Shown piece by piece: positions 40,711 through 48,460 of a stretch of DNA of 64,000 bases. How positions within the stretch are numbered: position 1 is the stretch's first letter; each line of letters starts with the position of its first letter. The position numbers were made by a program, and so were the translations under genes. Source of the DNA: VRUE01 sp963819755 (GTDB taxonomy: Bacteria; Actinomycetota; Thermoleophilia; Solirubrobacterales; 70-9); contig CAWFXB010000002.1 in assembly GCA_963819755.1 (NCBI GenBank), forward strand, positions 1,302,001 to 1,366,000. The letters are read 5' to 3'. Under the pieces are notes generated by a model that ran no database searches, was not told the DNA's origin, and saw only the letters and a list, made by a program, of their open reading frames with translations.

Positions 40711-40820
40711 CCTGACTGCCGCTGAGACGCCTCCAGCGTCCTGTTAACGTCTTGTCCGACAACGCAAAACGGGGCGGCGCCGCGCCAACGGCCCGCCCCC
40801 GGCTCACGAGGTGGAATCTC

Positions 40821-42041
40821 ATGAGCGTTTCCCAGGATACGTCGGCCCCTGCGGCCGGTCCAGGCTGCGGCGACAAGCGGCGGCTCGTCAAGACCAAGAC
40901 GCCCGGCGTCTTCAAGCGCCTCGGCGCCGACGGCGGCGTGATCGGCTACGTCTGCGTCTTTCGCAGCGCCGGCAGGCAGCGCAAGCGCAGCGCCCGCACC
41001 TACGAGGAGGCGAAGCGGATCAAGCGCGAGAGCGAGACCGACCGCGACCGCGGCGAGCTGCAAGAGAGCACGACGGTCGCGTTCCTGCGCTACCTGGACG
41101 AGTGGGTCGAGCGCTACCGCGGTCAGGGCCGCCGCGGCTTCCGCGAGAACACCCGCGACGAATACCGCCGCCTGATCCGGATCTACGCCCGCCCGTACTT
41201 CTCAGGCAGGCTGAAGCTGACCGAGTTGACCACCTACCAGCTCGCCCGCTTCCTCGACTGGCTCGCCGACGAGGAGGAGCAAGGCAAGCGCCTCAGCGAC
41301 CGCACGATCGCCAACGCCGTAATGCCGATCCGCGCGGCGCTGGCGACCGCCAAGCGCGAGGGCTTGATCCGCCACAACCCCGCCCAAGGCCTGGCACTGC
41401 CCCAGCGCGAGCGGGTCACGGGCGAGCAGGAGGAGATCAAGGTGTTCAGCCGAGAGCAGCTCGCCGCGATCCTGGCGATGACCCCCGAGCACCACAGGCC
41501 GCTCTTCGAGCTCTTGGCGACCTGTGGCCTGCGGATCAGCGAGGCGCTCGCCCTCCAGCGCCTGCACCTTCAGCTCGACTGCCCAGAGCCCGAGGTCTGC
41601 GTCCGCCGCGCCATCGTCCGCGAACGGATCGAGCCGCCCAAGAGCAAGTACGGCCGCCGCGAGATCCGCCTACCCGCTTCGGTGGCGGCGAGCCTGCGCG
41701 ACCATCTCGCCGCCCGGCCCGACCAGGACTCGACCGATCTCTCCTTCCCCAGCGAAGCCGGAGGCCCGCTCGACCCCAACAACCTCCGCCGCCGCGTCCT
41801 CAAGCCCCTCGCAGAGGAGGCAGGCGCCCCTTGGGCGGGCTTCCACACGTTCCGCCACACCTTCGCCTCGCTCCACCTCAGCCAGGGCACCAACCTCCTC
41901 CAACTCAGCCGCGCTCTCGGTCACCACTCGCCCGCCTTTACGCTAACCCGCTATACCCATCTGCTTCCGGGGGACGAGGCGCCGCCGCTCGACTTCGTCC
42001 TGAGACTTTCAGAAGATTCCTTACTTGGTGGCGGTCAGTAA
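40821..42041 (+). CDS. int: Tyrosine recombinase / phage-type integrase
   Basis: This 406-residue protein has an N-terminal arm-binding/AP2-like part (GVFKRLGADGGVIGYVCVFR), a SAM-like core-binding domain (FRENTRDEYRRLIRIYARPY) and the catalytic domain. Its catalytic residues are R in LATCGLRISEALAL, HxxR in FHTFRHTFASL, H in LGHHSPAFTLTRY and the nucleophile Y in RYTHLL. It should recombine the 42-bp att core within tRNA-Arg(ACG). ATG 40821 has a GAGGTGG RBS. It lies unusually far from both att ends, and its 3' end overlaps the convergent SIR2-STAND gene by 21 bp. Confidence 0.95.
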   Translation: MSVSQDTSAPAAGPGCGDKRRLVKTKTPGVFKRLGADGGVIGYVCVFRSAGRQRKRSARTYEEAKRIKRESETDRDRGELQESTTVAFLRYLDEWVERYRGQGRRGFRENTRDEYRRLIRIYARPYFSGRLKLTELTTYQLARFLDWLADEEEQGKRLSDRTIANAVMPIRAALATAKREGLIRHNPAQGLALPQRERVTGEQEEIKVFSREQLAAILAMTPEHHRPLFELLATCGLRISEALALQRLHLQLDCPEPEVCVRRAIVRERIEPPKSKYGRREIRLPASVAASLRDHLAARPDQDSTDLSFPSEAGGPLDPNNLRRRVLKPLAEEAGAPWAGFHTFRHTFASLHLSQGTNLLQLSRALGHHSPAFTLTRYTHLLPGDEAPPLDFVLRLSEDSLLGGGQ

Positions 42042-44449
42042 CCACTCGTTTTTGACGTCAGCCAAAAGATCGCGAAGGTCGCGAGCGGATGGGTGGGCAC
42101 GCACTCCGTCTTCCAGCTGAACCTTGACTTGCTCCAATTCCCGCTGACACTTATCCTCGGGCCAAGAGCCGTGGCGAAGCCAGCTGAGCATCTGGCTTCC
42201 ATAGACGTGCCACGGATAGCTATCCCGGGAGCCTCGTGCGGCGATTTGATCCAGGAGAATCTGTTGGCCCTCTTCAACCTTTCTCTCTGCGTCGTTGGCA
42301 GCCGGATTCTTTGCCGCACTCTTAATTAAATAGTAAGCCCACTCCGTTTGCACGCGAAAATCGTGTTCGCCCCCTCCACCACGAGCCTGTTGGAGATAAT
42401 TTCGGGCTTTCGATAAGAGCCCATACTCAACCTCAAGACTACCTCGCTGTAGCCAAAAGTGGTAGTCGTTATCCATTGGCGTCTCAAGATCCTGATAAAT
42501 AGATCTAGCGTCTGAAAGCGCAAGGGACCGCGCCATCCGAGAATGACTGATTAGCGCCCGAACCAACTTCGTGCTTGGTGCCTTGCGGTCATTAGAGTCG
42601 TAGCGCATTGCGGCGCATCTGGCTAGACCACGGTAGGGTCCCAGCATCTCCGCAGATTGCCGCATGTGACTTACAACTAACTCTGCAATACGGCGATGGC
42701 GCACTGTATAACCGCCATTGGCATTCTGACTCAACAGGCCCAGCGCATTCAAGCGCTCAAGCGCATATAGGGCCGAGTTGCTCATATCCTCTGATGCTTG
42801 GAGTATCACGTCTCGTTGCAGTGGGTGGCGCAGTTCGGTGGCTATAGCGACGATCGCGTAGATCAGTCGACGCTCGCCTTCCAGGGAACCGTACTCTTCG
42901 AGAGCCTTGACCTCGAACTTTTCGCCGGACGTCGCCTCAATCATCGCCACGAGTAACTGTCTGCCACACTTGTCGCTGATCCTGGCCCGCTGCTCCTTCT
43001 CTGAGAGGCCTTTTAGTGCCCCTAATTTGCGGTCTCGTCGTAAAGCATCGAGCAGCCGCTCAATGTCAGAGTCCTGTAGCAGGGGGACCACAAGTTCTCG
43101 ATGATGCTCATCGTCTCCCTTCCATCGCCTGAGAACACGGTCTACACGCGTCGATCTCATCCCGACAAAGAGGAGCACTGGTAAGTCGCTCGATGAAACA
43201 TCGCTGACCAGCCCATCCAATCCTTCGCCAAAAGTGTCAGCGTCATCAATCAGGAGAACTAGTGGATCACACTGGTCACGGAGAGTTCTCGCTAGGTCTC
43301 GGGCGTCGAAATGATGCTCCGCCCCCAACCAGCGAACGTCTCGGTCTTCGGCGGCGAGCCGGATTGCCAGCCGAAGCAACGTCGTCGAGACACCAGATCC
43401 AGCCGTTCCCGTAACGAGTACGACTCCGCTTGTAGCGGTCAGGTCTAGACCTGCCTCGAACTCTCTATCAACGGCTCTTCCTTCCATGACATCCGCCCAA
43501 GTAGGGTCTGCACCGAAGAGGTAATCCGACCCTTGGTTCTTTGCGCCCTCTGATAGCTCTGCGACAGTTGGCAGGACTACCTCGCCCGAGGTTCTAGTAC
43601 CCCGTTGCCGCAAAAGAGTGTGGCCGTCCTCCACATCTGGAAGGAGCGGTTTAAGGAAGTCAACTGCAAAGCCCTCGGCGGTGGCCTTAATCCACTGCAC
43701 ACCGTAGGTTGCCAAAAGACGCTCGCGGTCTTTGGATAGGTCCGGTGATACCAGGTACGATCCGCGCCGCATGTCCTTCACGCCTCGGGGACCTTTCTCA
43801 TCCCTAAGTGCTATGTAGTTCCAAAAGAGCGACTCTTGAAGCTGAGTACCTACAAGATGATCGGATAGGCGATGAGTCCGGAGACGAGCTGCTCGTAGAG
43901 CACACTTGATTCTGCATGGCGGAGGCCATACTGAGGGTCTGAGAACGTAACATCTGGAACGTCGTCAAGCGTGCCGTTTAGGTGTACATAGAGAAGATCG
44001 GCTCCGTTGTCTTCCGGGATTCTATTTTGAAGACCGGAGAAAGAGGTGATCCGTCTCGGGAGCGGATACGCACGCTGCACTGCTTGCTCTAGGTTGTCGA
44101 TATTGATGGTGAAGGCTCGGCGCCACGGCATACTTAGCCAAGTGTGGTGGTAGTCGGCTACGCTCTCTGGATCGACGTCGAGTCGTTTCTCTAATAGCGC
44201 TTTGAGGTCTCCAGCAGCTTCTGAAAGGGCGGCGGCGTACGTATCCCGCAGCGTCGATCCGCTGGCCACCGGCTCATCTGGCCAAACGAGATCCCAAATC
44301 TCGTCTTTTAGTTCTGCGGCTTGCGGCACCGCATTGCCCTCACGATCGGTTGCGCCGAATGAGAAGCCGGCACCAGAAAACAGGATTGGCTCGCCTCGGT
44401 TGAAATATGCGGTCAACCGTTGGCGCACGCGATCAGCATCTACGCTCAC
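42021..44449 (-). pseudogene. SIR2 + P-loop NTPase (STAND-like) anti-phage protein, split by a frameshift near 43850
   Basis: N-terminal SIR2 domain (residues 1-199): ILFSGAGFSFGATD (NAD loop), AFTINIDNLEQAV (T-x-N-x-D) and YVHLNGTLDD (catalytic His area). The frame stops at TAG 43850; a single inserted base restores GTQLQESLFWNYIALRDEKG and YLVSPDLSKDRERLLATYGV, so the two parts were one ~810-residue protein. Next is an NTPase: Walker A position GTAGSGVSTTL, where Val replaces the usual Lys, and Walker B LLIDDAD. A helical TPR-like C terminus follows (WLQRGSLEVEYGLLSKARNY). Members sense phage and deplete NAD. The low GC points to recent transfer. Broken or misassembled is undecided. Confidence 0.85.
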
Positions 44450-44511
44450 CGGACAAGGATACGTCGGCCGAGCAAGACGATTGGGGGAGCCAGTCTGCTA
44501 CCTTTATGTAC

Positions 44512-44784
44512 ATGAGCGAGTCAGTGGGTGTTGCGGAGCTGAGGCAGAACTTGAGCGTCTATCTACGCCGAGTGAGCGGCGGGGAGAGGCTGCTTGTCAC
44601 CGACCGCAACCGGCCGGTAGCCGAGCTGGGGCCGGCGCCGAGCACCGGGCCCGATCTCGACCGGCTTATCGTCGAGGGACGGGTGTCGCGTCCGGCGCGT
44701 TCGGGCCTACCGGAGCCGTTGGAGCTGACGGGCGACCCGCGGGCCCTGAGCCGCGCGCTTGACGACATCCGCGGCGACCGCTGA
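44512..44784 (+). CDS. Type II antitoxin, Phd/YefM family
   Basis: This 90-residue protein starts ESVGVAELRQNLSVYLRRVS, then GGERLLVTDRNRPVAELGPA, the standard Phd/YefM DNA-binding fold. The disordered C terminus (LDRLIVEGRVSRPARSGLPE, LSRALDDIRGDR) would wrap the toxin. ATG 44512 is used; ATG 44506 is possible. The PIN toxin follows after 3 bp. It is divergent from the SIR2 gene, 62 bp apart. Confidence 0.9.
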   Translation: MSESVGVAELRQNLSVYLRRVSGGERLLVTDRNRPVAELGPAPSTGPDLDRLIVEGRVSRPARSGLPEPLELTGDPRALSRALDDIRGDR

Positions 44785-44787
44785 GCC

Positions 44788-45201
44788 GTGGCAGTTTTCT
44801 ACGCGGATGCCTCCGCGCTGGTCAAGCTCGTCCGCGAGGAGGCTGAGTCGGAGGCGCTGCGCACATTTCTAGTCGATGCGGACTTGGTCAGCAGCGAGTT
44901 GGTTCTGACCGAGATCCCCCGGGCAGTGCGCCGCGCGGTCGCGCAGGAACCAAAGCTACCGCTCGACCTGTTGCTGGAGCGCGCGGGCGAATTGATCGAC
45001 GTGCTCGCCTTGCGGCCTCTCGATCGTGGGCTGCTCGCGGCCGCGGGGGCGCTTGCCGAGCCCGCTCTGCGTGCTCTTGACGCGATCCATGTCGCGTCCG
45101 CTGTCGATCTCGATCCGATCGAGGCGTTCGTGACCTACGACGAGCGCCAGGCCGCCGCCGCGCGATTGGCGGGTCTACGGACGATTGCGCCGGGCACCTG
45201 A
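44788..45201 (+). CDS. vapC: Type II toxin, VapC-like PIN domain ribonuclease
   Basis: This 137-residue PIN domain has the acidic metal residues: D in YADASALVKLV, E in LTEIPRAVRRAV, D in LRALDAIHVASAV and D in FVTYDERQ. VapC toxins cut tRNA or rRNA; the target here is unknown. The start is GTG 44788, three bases after the antitoxin stop, so it is one operon with the antitoxin. It would also help keep the element in its host. Confidence 0.92.
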   Translation: MAVFYADASALVKLVREEAESEALRTFLVDADLVSSELVLTEIPRAVRRAVAQEPKLPLDLLLERAGELIDVLALRPLDRGLLAAAGALAEPALRALDAIHVASAVDLDPIEAFVTYDERQAAAARLAGLRTIAPGT

Positions 45202-45242
45202 CGGCTCAGGCGCTGTGCAGGAGATCGGAGCCGACAGCGGGT

Positions 45243-45371
45243 CCCCTGGGGCAACAACTGGGGCAACATGCCCCACAGATTCCAGCCGATCCCAGCGGGA
45301 CTCGATTCGCTCAAAACCGCTTGAAATCAGGTCCCACGTAGCCCAGCCGATCGACGGGCTCGGGCTACGAA
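45243..45371 (+). repeat. 129-bp direct repeat, copy A (internal att-flank)
   Basis: It aligns without gaps to 47243-47371 at high identity (about 85-90 percent by eye) and ends with cgggctacga, the first bases of the att core. After that the sequence diverges. It begins with the doublet CTGGGGCAACAACTGGGGCA found at the other ends of the element. Confidence 0.88.
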
Positions 45372-45439
45372 TCTGAGACTGTCCAAGCGGGAAACCGAGG
45401 GTCAGCTTTTATGTTGGCGCCGTCGATCTTCACGATGCC

Positions 45440-45658
45440 TCACTCCGCTCGGCGCTTCTCCCACGAGATGCCGGCTGTCTCCTCCTCTTTGGTCATGTGG
45501 CGGAGAACGCCGCGCGAGGCATGTGCGCTGAACTGGTCCAAGTCGCCCCAGCCATCGAGGGTTCGCCTGCCCTTTGCAACCCCTTCAGCCTGGCAACGCT
45601 TGCGTTCGGCGCTCTCCTTCGCTTCGGCCTGCTTGATCTTGATGCGCTCGTGGGCCAT
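45440..45658 (-). CDS. Possible small charged protein
   Basis: This 72-residue frame (MAHERIKIKQAEAKESAERK, then RTLDGWGDLDQFSAHASRGV) is highly charged and helical at the start. Codon use is only moderately biased. I recognise no family and see no clear RBS. Its start is just 14 bp from a divergent frame, leaving little room for a promoter, so it is doubtful. Confidence 0.35.
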   Translation of the reverse strand: MAHERIKIKQAEAKESAERKRCQAEGVAKGRRTLDGWGDLDQFSAHASRGVLRHMTKEEETAGISWEKRRAE

Positions 45659-45672
45659 GCCTTCTAGGATAC

Positions 45673-45978
45673 ATGTTGTCTGTGAGACCGACGAGGAGGA
45701 AGGCCTATGGCAGGACGGCCAGCGGCAAGCAAATCACCGACGACCTAATCGATGTCCTTGCCAGGAAGGCGGAGGCGGGATACGAGGTCGAGGAGCTGAC
45801 TGAATTGATGGACATCGCAGAGGCGAAGGCAAGGCTCGAAGCGGTCCTTGACGAACTCGCGGTGGCCGGCTTCTCGGTCTGGGGCTGGGATGACGAGTCG
45901 ATCCAGATCGGCCAGGCAAATGGCCCCGGCGCCGAGTGCGCGCCTCGTTACGGGGTGGACGATCCGCGGTCTGGGTAG
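45673..45978 (+). CDS. CopG/ribbon-helix-helix-like protein
   Basis: The segment YGRTASGKQITDDLIDVLAR, then KAEAGYEVEELTELMDIAEA, matches a family of small actinobacterial proteins annotated as CopG-like regulators or antitoxins (G-R-T-A-x-G-K-x-I-T-D-x-L). The RBS-like GAGGAGGAAGG precedes an ATG at 45707 that is one base out of frame, as if a G had been lost after it. As written, translation must begin upstream at ATG 45673. The C-terminal half (LDELAVAGFSVWGWDDESIQ) is less typical. Confidence 0.55.
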   Translation: MLSVRPTRRKAYGRTASGKQITDDLIDVLARKAEAGYEVEELTELMDIAEAKARLEAVLDELAVAGFSVWGWDDESIQIGQANGPGAECAPRYGVDDPRSG

Positions 45979-46002
45979 CTGCCTCTGGCGCCCGGTGTAT
46001 TG

Positions 46003-46021
46003 TGTATCGATACTTGATACA
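46003..46021. promoter_or_regulatory. Palindromic AT-rich site upstream of the AbiE-like operon
   Basis: TGTATC (46003-46008) and GATACA (46016-46021) are inverted, and a perfect palindrome GTATCGATAC (46004-46013) lies within. It is 9 bp before the ATG of the antitoxin-like gene, a position fit for self-repression, as is known for AbiEi-type antitoxins. Confidence 0.45.
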
Positions 46022-46029
46022 GTTCCGGT

Positions 46030-46557
46030 ATGGTCAAGGACTCCGACATCTACGTCCTCAGCGGGCTGCTCGGCCACGACGGGGATTGGAGCTACAGGTC
46101 GTTTGCCGAGCGTCTCCGTGTTCCGCACCCGGTCGTGCAGCGGGCGCTGGAGCGAGCAACGGGGGCGGATCTGTATTCGGCAGACCGTCGCGAAGTCCAT
46201 CTACCTCACTTCGAGGAGTTCGCACTTCATGCGCTCCGCTTTGTTGCTCCGGGTCGGCTCGGTGCGCTGACGCCGGGGGTGCCTGCGGCATGGGCGGCGG
46301 AGCCGATGGAGAGCGCGATCGGCTCCTCGGGCGATGAGCCGCCGCCGGTCTGGCCGTATGCGCGCGGGCGAGTTCGTGGACAGGCGATCGAGCCGCTGCA
46401 TCCTGCTGCACCGGAGGCCGCTGAGGTTTGGCCGGAGCTCGGTGAAGTCCTTGCCCTGCTTGACAGCTTGAGGGCCGGGGATGCTCGAGTCCGACAGGTA
46501 GCGGGGGACCTTCTCTCGAAGACGCTGCGGGACCGATCCGCGACTACGAGTCGATGA
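46030..46557 (+). CDS. AbiEi-like antitoxin/regulator of a nucleotidyltransferase pair
   Basis: This 175-residue protein has an N-terminal winged helix (DSDIYVLSGLLGHDGDWSYR, SFAERLRVPHPVVQRALERA) and a C-terminal part with PPPVWPYARGRVRGQAIEPL, HPAAPEAAEVWPELGEVLAL, a pattern seen in proteins encoded before nucleotidyltransferases. It overlaps the next gene as ATGA. By analogy with AbiE it would be the antitoxin and autorepressor. The assignment rests on context and layout rather than on a strong motif. Confidence 0.65.
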   Translation: MVKDSDIYVLSGLLGHDGDWSYRSFAERLRVPHPVVQRALERATGADLYSADRREVHLPHFEEFALHALRFVAPGRLGALTPGVPAAWAAEPMESAIGSSGDEPPPVWPYARGRVRGQAIEPLHPAAPEAAEVWPELGEVLALLDSLRAGDARVRQVAGDLLSKTLRDRSATTSR

Positions 46558-47240
46558 GTGCGCTTCAGCTCGAGACTGCGGCGGCGCTCCTCGGGCCGCT
46601 GCTCGATGAGGTCGTCTTCGTCGGTGGCGCCACGATTCATCTCTGGATTACCGAGCCCGGCGCTCCCCCGGCGCGGGCGACCGAGGACGTCGATGTGGTC
46701 TGTGAGGTGGCGACGCGCGTGAAGTACCACCGGCTCGGCGATCGCCTGCGCAAGCGAGGGCTTCAGGAGGTGATGGGCGCGCCCGTCATCTGCCGGTGGA
46801 GGAGTGACGATCCGCAACTCGTGCTGGATGTCATGCCGACCGACCCCGACATCCTCGGCTTCTCCAACCCCTGGTACGAGGAGGCGATCTCCAGCGCCGT
46901 GACCGTCGCTCTCGAATCCGGCGCTGAGATACGCGCAGCAGCGACGCCGGCGCTCGTCGCGACGAAGCTCTGCGCGTGGAAGGGTCGAGGTGAAGGCGAT
47001 CTGCTGCGCAGTCTCGATATCCATGATGTGCTCACGCTGATCGACGGTCGTCCAGAATTGATCGAGGAAGTCGCGTCCGCAGCACCCGACCTACGCACGT
47101 ACATCCGCGACGAGCTCGGCGAGCTTCGCGCTGAGCACTACTTCGACTACGCGGTTCAGAGTGCCACCGCTTCCTATGGTCCGGTGGGAGCCGAGCGCGC
47201 GCGACTCGTTCAAACTCGCATCGACAGGCTCCTCGCCTGA
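46554..47240 (+). CDS. Nucleotidyltransferase, AbiEii/AbiGii toxin-like
   Basis: This 228-residue protein has the NTase start VVFVGGATIHLWIT and the metal motif ATEDVDVVCEV (G-G ... D-x-D), then VLDVMPTDPDILGF and the helix LVATKLCAWKGRGEGDLLRS, typical of AbiEii-type proteins (K-L-x-A-x-x-x-R). These enzymes modify a host target, such as a tRNA acceptor, with a nucleotide and can block phage growth. It lies in the 2-kb right segment of the element with the antitoxin-like gene. The real target is unknown. Confidence 0.82.
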   Translation: MSALQLETAAALLGPLLDEVVFVGGATIHLWITEPGAPPARATEDVDVVCEVATRVKYHRLGDRLRKRGLQEVMGAPVICRWRSDDPQLVLDVMPTDPDILGFSNPWYEEAISSAVTVALESGAEIRAAATPALVATKLCAWKGRGEGDLLRSLDIHDVLTLIDGRPELIEEVASAAPDLRTYIRDELGELRAEHYFDYAVQSATASYGPVGAERARLVQTRIDRLLA

Positions 47241-47242
47241 TC

Positions 47243-47371
47243 CCCCTGGGGCAACAAATGGGGCAACATGCCCCACAGATTCCAGCCGATCTCAGCGGGA
47301 CTCGATTCGCCGGAAACCGCTTGAAACCGGGCTCCACGTAGTCCAGCCGATCCACGGTCTCGGGCTACGAA
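47243..47371 (+). repeat. 129-bp direct repeat, copy B (flank of attR)
   Basis: It is the counterpart of 45243-45371, exactly 2,000 bp downstream. It contains the CTGGGGCAAC doublet (47246-47270) and leads straight into the full 42-bp attR. Integrase arm sites would be expected in this place. Confidence 0.88.
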
Positions 47372-47406
47372 ACCGAAGGTCACAGGTTCGAATCCTGTCG
47401 GGCGCG
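47365..47406 (+). repeat. attR: 42-bp direct repeat (tRNA-Arg 3' part)
   Basis: Identical to 38225-38266. It is a partial tRNA (anticodon loop to discriminator) and cannot make a functional tRNA. It marks the right end of the element. Confidence 0.93.
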
Positions 47407-47454
47407 CTTTCTCTCGGGCTCCTCATCGGGACGCCCCACCGTGACGGAGGGGCC

Positions 47455-47610
47455 GTGAAAATCGAGATCGAGCGCGGCAGGGACTACCGGCGTTGGTCCG
47501 TGGAGACCCACCCGTGGGTCGAGAAGTCAGTTGCGGCTGTCTTCTACACCGCTCTGGCGGGTGGCAGCGTCGCGGCGATCGCCAACGGCTTGGCTCGGCT
47601 GCTCGGCTAG
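47455..47610 (+). CDS. Small membrane-like protein of unknown function
   Basis: GTG 47455 with a GGAGGGG RBS opens a 51-residue frame: KIEIERGRDYRRWSVETHPW, then VAAVFYTALAGGSVAAIANG. The second half is a single hydrophobic helix. No family is recognised. It lies just outside attR, so it belongs to the chromosome or to an older element. Confidence 0.55.
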   Translation: MKIEIERGRDYRRWSVETHPWVEKSVAAVFYTALAGGSVAAIANGLARLLG

Positions 47611-47744
47611 GGGCAGCGCTGCTGTCGTCCTCTTCCGCTTGATGCTGGGCATCTGATCGAGCGCGCAAGGGAAAGTCCAAATAATTGGTATGGCATATCT
47701 CGCCCGCGGTGGCACGCTGGATGGGACGTCAAGCGGAGGCGGGA

Positions 47745-48449
47745 ATGAAAAGCTGGGCACATACCTATATGGCTGGTTCTCTGCTGGGAACGGTTTTGAT
47801 CGTGGCGGCATTGGTCGCCTTCGTTCCGCTGGTCTCGCTGACGGCGCCAGACGAGTGGCCGACTCCCAGCCTGGGACTCGGTGGCGGGGGAGGCAAGGGC
47901 GATGTCGGAGTGGCCGCCGCGGTCGTCGCCGCGGCAAAGCACCCGCGAGGCGGCGGGCTCAACTCGAATCCGGCCGCCGGCCCGAGTACCGCTGCGCTAA
48001 CTGCGATCGGCGTGGTTCGTGCATCGGGTCAGGAACCCCACACGGGGCGGCCCGGAGGTGCGGAGACCGGTGGGCCGGCAAGCGGGACCGTTGCGATTTC
48101 GCCTACCTCCATCGAGGTCGCTCGCAATTCCGGCTCGCCGACGCCTGAGGGTGCCGGCGCCGCCGTGCCGCTGCCGAACCCGCCCGAAACCGGCAGCGCT
48201 CCCGTCTCCACGGCGACGGATGGGGAAGCCGGCGACGCCGGCAAGCTTGGCGAAACGCCGTCCACGCCGCCGATCGACGCCGGAGTCGGCGCCGAAGGCC
48301 CAGAATCCCTGCCGCCCGAACGGCCTGAATCGGTCCCGCCCCCTCCGTCTGGAAGCTCGACCGAAGGCGGCAACGGTTCCGGCTGTCCGGAAGAGGGCGA
48401 CGAAGGCGAAGCCGCGCAGGCCGGGGATGGCGACAGTCCGGCTATATAG
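47745..48449 (+). CDS. Low-complexity protein with N-terminal membrane segment
   Basis: ATG 47745 (GGAGG RBS) gives 234 residues. A membrane segment or signal (YMAGSLLGTVLIVAALVAFV) is followed by a long region rich in Gly, Pro, Ala, Ser and Glu, with GGGGGKGDVGVAAAVVAAAK and PPERPESVPPPPSGSSTEGG. No domain is recognisable, and the tail is probably disordered and outside the membrane. It precedes two secreted repeat proteins on the same strand and may share their location. Confidence 0.55.
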   Translation: MKSWAHTYMAGSLLGTVLIVAALVAFVPLVSLTAPDEWPTPSLGLGGGGGKGDVGVAAAVVAAAKHPRGGGLNSNPAAGPSTAALTAIGVVRASGQEPHTGRPGGAETGGPASGTVAISPTSIEVARNSGSPTPEGAGAAVPLPNPPETGSAPVSTATDGEAGDAGKLGETPSTPPIDAGVGAEGPESLPPERPESVPPPPSGSSTEGGNGSGCPEEGDEGEAAQAGDGDSPAI

Positions 48450-48460
48450 TTGCCCGCGAT

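Larger units (their letters stand above)
39938..40820. repeat. Complex non-coding repeat locus between XRE operon and integrase
   Basis: About 0.85 kb without a convincing gene. Two long direct repeats (about 39938-40124 and 40379-40572) share most of their bases, each starting with a GCGCGGC...GCCGCGC inverted repeat. The sequence TAGATGTCAGCG, followed ~12 bp on by a (T/G)CGCCGC(A/G)-type block, occurs three times (40073-40084, 40227-40238, 40520-40531). After each comes an array of degenerate 12-bp units (40141-40224, 40299-40358, 40591-40710). The function is unknown; iteron-like protein binding, an origin, or a structured RNA are options. Confidence 0.75.
38225..47406. mobile_element. 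Integrated genetic island at tRNA-Arg(ACG), ~9.2 kb, composite
   Basis: The element lies between two 42-bp att repeats and has its own tyrosine integrase. Cargo: small operon with SSB-like and two XRE proteins, a non-coding repeat locus, a SIR2-STAND defence gene, Phd/VapC, a CopG-like gene and an AbiE-like pair. No transfer, capsid or terminase genes are present, so it is not a complete ICE or prophage. A 129-bp repeat exactly 2,000 bp apart (45243-45371 and 47243-47371) suggests two joined elements. The SIR2-STAND gene is clearly lower in GC than the rest of the window. Confidence 0.85.

Noticed and set aside
38193..47406. Prophage
   Set aside because: No capsid, portal, tail, terminase or lysis genes are present between the att sites.
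47161..47610. One long plus-strand gene across attR
   Set aside because: The frame passes through the tRNA fragment; only the GTG 47455 segment has an RBS and coding character.
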